Below, piece after piece: positions 61,388 through 64,000 of a stretch of 64,000 nt of DNA. Source of the stretch: Cymbidium sinense (taxonomy: Eukaryota; Streptophyta; Magnoliopsida; Asparagales; Orchidaceae). The stretch lies in the NCBI GenBank assembly GCA_021442155.1, contig CM038215.1, forward strand, positions 208,810,982-208,874,981, given 5' to 3'. The notes below the pieces were generated by a model, which did no database searches, had not been told where the DNA came from, and saw only the letters and a program-made list of their open reading frames with translations. The translations under genes were made by a program, and so were the position numbers. Position 1 is the first letter of the stretch; each line of letters starts with the position of its first letter.

Positions 61388-61942
61388 TTATTTAATGTAC
61401 ATTGGCATGCGTCTAGGAGCTTGCTTGACGGGGTTAGCATCATTATGAAATGCTACTTCAAAAGATAATCTGGGCATTTCTTCATAACTCCATATGAAGC
61501 AATCCTTAGACTCAGTGAGTAGCCTAACTAAGTCATTCATTTCAAATTCATTCAATAAGGAATTAATGTATGTTAGACGTAGATTATCTTCCGAGCCTAA
61601 GTTGATTTCTTTAAGTCTGTTGCTAGTTGATTTGATTTCTTCTTCAAAATTTAGGGGTACATCTTTGACTTGGAGAGCATCTAGATCATCTAAAGTTTCT
61701 AAAAGCTCCTTCTCATATGAGTTAATGTGATTTGGGAAGAACCTATCAGATTCCAAATGATTGGTGATAGTCAAGCAATAATCTTCATCATCCACCGGGC
61801 CTACTGTGTCGAACCCTAGTCTAGGTCTTGATTGAGAATTCTTGCATTTGTTGTCCCAAAATTTTTTGAAGTATTCTAACTTATGCTTAGTCCATATATG
61901 TGGAATTAAACCTTTTTTTGCTAAATTAAGGACATAAGGCAA
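61388..61942 (-). pseudogene. 184-aa linker between protease and RT
   Basis: The longest open stretch in the window. It ends DCFIWSYEEMPRLSFEVAFH and VKQAPRRMPMYIK, the usual segment just before Ty3/gypsy RT (..W...DMP.....V..H.........V.Q..RR). Upstream are acidic runs (ETLDDLDALQVKDVPLNFEE). One TAA after MYIK separates it from the RT frame, which otherwise continues directly. The opposing plus ORF 61494-61730 is a shadow. Confidence 0.85.
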
Positions 61943-62625
61943 GTATCAATCCAATAGTAAGTCTATTAATTCTTTTGATGATTCATCATCAAACTTTACA
62001 TTAACTTCCCAACTTAAGGATGTTGCTCTTGGATAAAGCCTTTGAAGTTTAGTATTTGCATATGTGTTGGGAGCCTCCTTAACTACCAAACTCTAAACCT
62101 TTTTAGAGAAAAGTAATGTTAGAGCTAAGGTGCTCATATGATGCCTGACAGTTTAAAATAAAGAGGGCTCAGTTACATTCATGCTTTTCTTGGGGACTCA
62201 ATCTTAAACATTGTCAGGCTCTACTGTCACCTTCAATAGAGTCTACTGACGTAGAGAAGTAGTTGGTTTTCTCACTACATAGGACTCATCCTCTGAACTA
62301 GAATCTAAGTTTATTTAGATGGTAGGTGTACTCCTAGATGGTGGAACAAACCTCCTACTATATGGTAGATATGGAGGTCTACCACCCCTGCAACTCTCTC
62401 TAGAATTTTCTCTTCCTCATCCTAGTGGAGGTCGGATCATCCTCCCCACTTGTTCAAATGGAGTGACAAATTATGGTTGGAATCTGATCTCATGCTCTAT
62501 TTCCTCCCTAATGTCTTCTTCTCACTCCTTTTCTTTTATTTTTTGTACTATATTTATCTTTCTTTTCTTTCTTTTTCTTTCTTTTATTTTTTTTCATTTT
62601 GATTAAATTCATGAGAGAAGATATT
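61943..62625 (-). pseudogene. protease-linker spacer, degraded
   Basis: Corresponds to 18480-19070 of the old element. A T/C-rich low-complexity run lies at 62510-62600 (A/G-rich on the coding strand). No motif. The plus ORF 62319-62606 is low complexity. Confidence 0.5.
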
Positions 62626-63070
62626 TTAATTATTAGGGAGGTAATAGGTCACATCCTCATAAATCTCAACCACGTGTATTGAAAATAATTTGAGATCTCC
62701 TTTGACATAATATTCAACCCTATCCCTAATGAACTTGATGCAGTAATGTAGGGAGGATGGAACCATGTTGTTCTCATGAATCCAAGGTTGTCCTAGCAAA
62801 GCATTGAAGGATGTATTAGAATCTATCATGTGAAACTTGGTCTCAGTCTTCAAATCGTCTATCTCCAAAGGAAACATTATGGATCCTAAGGCTCTCTCGC
62901 CTTATTCATTGAATTTTTTCAACATCAACTTCTCAGATTGAAGTTTAAAGATTTTAATCCTCAAGTAGACAAGGGTTTTTAAACTAATAATATTCACTGA
63001 TGCTCTTAGATCAACCAATACTCTAGATAGCCTGAACATGCCAACATCTGCCCTGATATAGAAGGGATGA
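62626..63070 (-). pseudogene. retropepsin-like protease
   Basis: The open stretch 62626-62877 (MFPLEIDDLKTETKFHMIDS.., then NALLGQPWIHENNMVPSSLH) is the C-terminal half of the Tat-type aspartic protease. The active-site region is just upstream in another frame: SRVLVDLRASVNIISLKTL (about 62980-63040). The catalytic Asp is kept, but the glycines of the usual DGGS are replaced (DLRAS). A frameshift separates the two parts. Confidence 0.8.
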
Positions 63071-64000
63071 TTCTGCTATATTTTCCCTAGTAGTATGTCT
63101 TCCTCTGAGAATGTGACTCCTAATACTTGTTTTGAAAAACATGCCTCCTCTATGGCTAGATTAGTAGAGGCCAACTAAGCTAAGCTTATTTTAGGGTCAA
63201 ACAATGCTTTGATTAGTGATTATCTCATTTCTTTAGATAAAATGAGGGCATCTTATATGGTTATCTTAGCTGGAAACTTTCTAAGATGCACTAGGATGTT
63301 GAAGTCAATTTTAGGCTGGTCCTCCACTAGCATATCCAAGGGTGGAGCATGGAGGGGCAATGTGCTCACTTGAATCAACGACCTGTTTACCCTTATCTTG
63401 AGGTGCTACCTTAGGAGGCATAACTTTGCCACTATGGAGGTTAACTTCAATGACCTCTTGTGATGAGGAGCTTGTGGAAAGTTCTACCTACTCATCGAGC
63501 ATGCCTATAGCTTCTCTTAAAGGACCATCAGAGTTGAATGACTCCAAATTTATCTCAAGTGACAAATCCTGGAGATTCAAAAAAGGGCAATCTATTTCTG
63601 AATTAGAATGGAATTAATCATAATTATTTAAATTATTATTATTATGACTTGGAGAGCTATCAATGAGAATGAAATTACCAAGATCTTTGAAAGTAGATAA
63701 GATGTAAGTGGAATTATTCTTCTTCATTGATTTCTTCAATTTTGGAGGTACATGATAAAAGTCATGCAAAGTAAGCCACGTGAGTGGCTTGGTGCCCTCA
63801 TCCACAGATACAATAATCATGTTGTTGGAGATGGAGATAGTATATGTGATAATTGTAATGATGGAAGAGAGAATGTTGGACTCGGATGGTGGTGGTGCTA
63901 TGGAACTATCCCGGGCACGGGGTGGCTGCTGCTGTTGGGCTTCCACCCTCCATGAGTTGTCTCTCACAACTGACAGACCCTCCTTAGTGTTGGAGGTCTG
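63071..64000 (-). pseudogene. gag-protease linker and C-terminal gag side, running off the window
   Basis: The open stretch 63614-63967 (117 aa) is Gln/Pro- and Ser/Ile-rich and ends in KKSMKKNNSTYIL, matching the start of the 19857-20207 stretch of the old element. Between 63071 and 63613 the match to 19570-19900 continues with stops. The gag core is expected to the right of position 64000. Plus-strand ORFs at 63426-63617 and 63752-63955 are shadows. Confidence 0.7.

Noticed and set aside
61494..61730. 78-aa plus-strand ORF
   Set aside because: Antisense shadow of the 184-aa linker of the minus-strand polyprotein.

Overview
The window is intergenic DNA from a large, AT-rich, transposon-filled plant genome. 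The sequence alone does not narrow the lineage beyond seed plant. I find no host protein gene, tRNA or rRNA. Coding traces are decayed gag-pol of plant Ty3/gypsy elements (Tat/Ogre-like). The evidence is an integrase with Tat-type wording, a second 'archaic' RNase H after the usual one, and LTR-flanked elements that would be about 25 kb long.

The main repeat is a non-coding unit of about 6.3-7.9 kb, here called LTR-G. I read it as the LTR of the Tat/Ogre-like family. Its plus-strand right end is ...GAGGTCAACA, so its sense strand starts TGTTGACCTC. One copy directly follows the 3' untranslated region of a gag-pol, and another lies about 5 bp beyond a primer-binding-site-like sequence. Two copies have 5-bp target duplications. 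Most copies have their sense strand on minus, like pol.

Layout: (a) 1-46.7 kb is best read as one old minus-strand element that was interrupted repeatedly. Its damaged 3' LTR is at 1.7-4.7 kb, with an inverted piece at 1-1.5 kb. Pol fragments lie at 4.74-4.95, 12.9-13.56 and 16.7-19.6 kb, gag at about 20.6-22.6 kb, a leader and PBS at 23.2-23.98 kb, and the 5' LTR is split into 23.98-28.39 and 44.65-46.7 kb. (b) A solo LTR-G (4951-12893) and a copia-like non-coding piece (about 13.56-16.56 kb) sit in its pol. (c) Four layers of insertion lie in its 5' LTR: a second-family solo LTR (LTR-S, 28391-44640), inside it an LTR-G (28760-43349), inside that another LTR-G (32039-39920), and inside that a LINE-like retroposon (34309-35844). 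(d) 46.7-49.46 kb holds eroded LTR-G and copia-like scraps. (e) 49465 to the window end is a younger minus-strand element: 3' LTR-G, a 3' UTR with degenerate tandem repeats, then integrase, archaic RNase H, RNase H, RT, protease and gag in that order on plus coordinates. Its gag start and 5' LTR lie beyond the window.

Both gag-pol copies are dead, but through different lesions. The younger copy has lost the RT YxDD motif in an 18-bp in-frame deletion, has Lys at the integrase catalytic Glu, and has Val at an archaic RNase H catalytic Asp. The older copy keeps YADD and the RNase H Asp but has lost the integrase core and carries many stops. LTR-G also contains a 0.5-1.8 kb tract crowded with TTGACC/GGTCAA motifs (W-box-like), which is duplicated in one copy.
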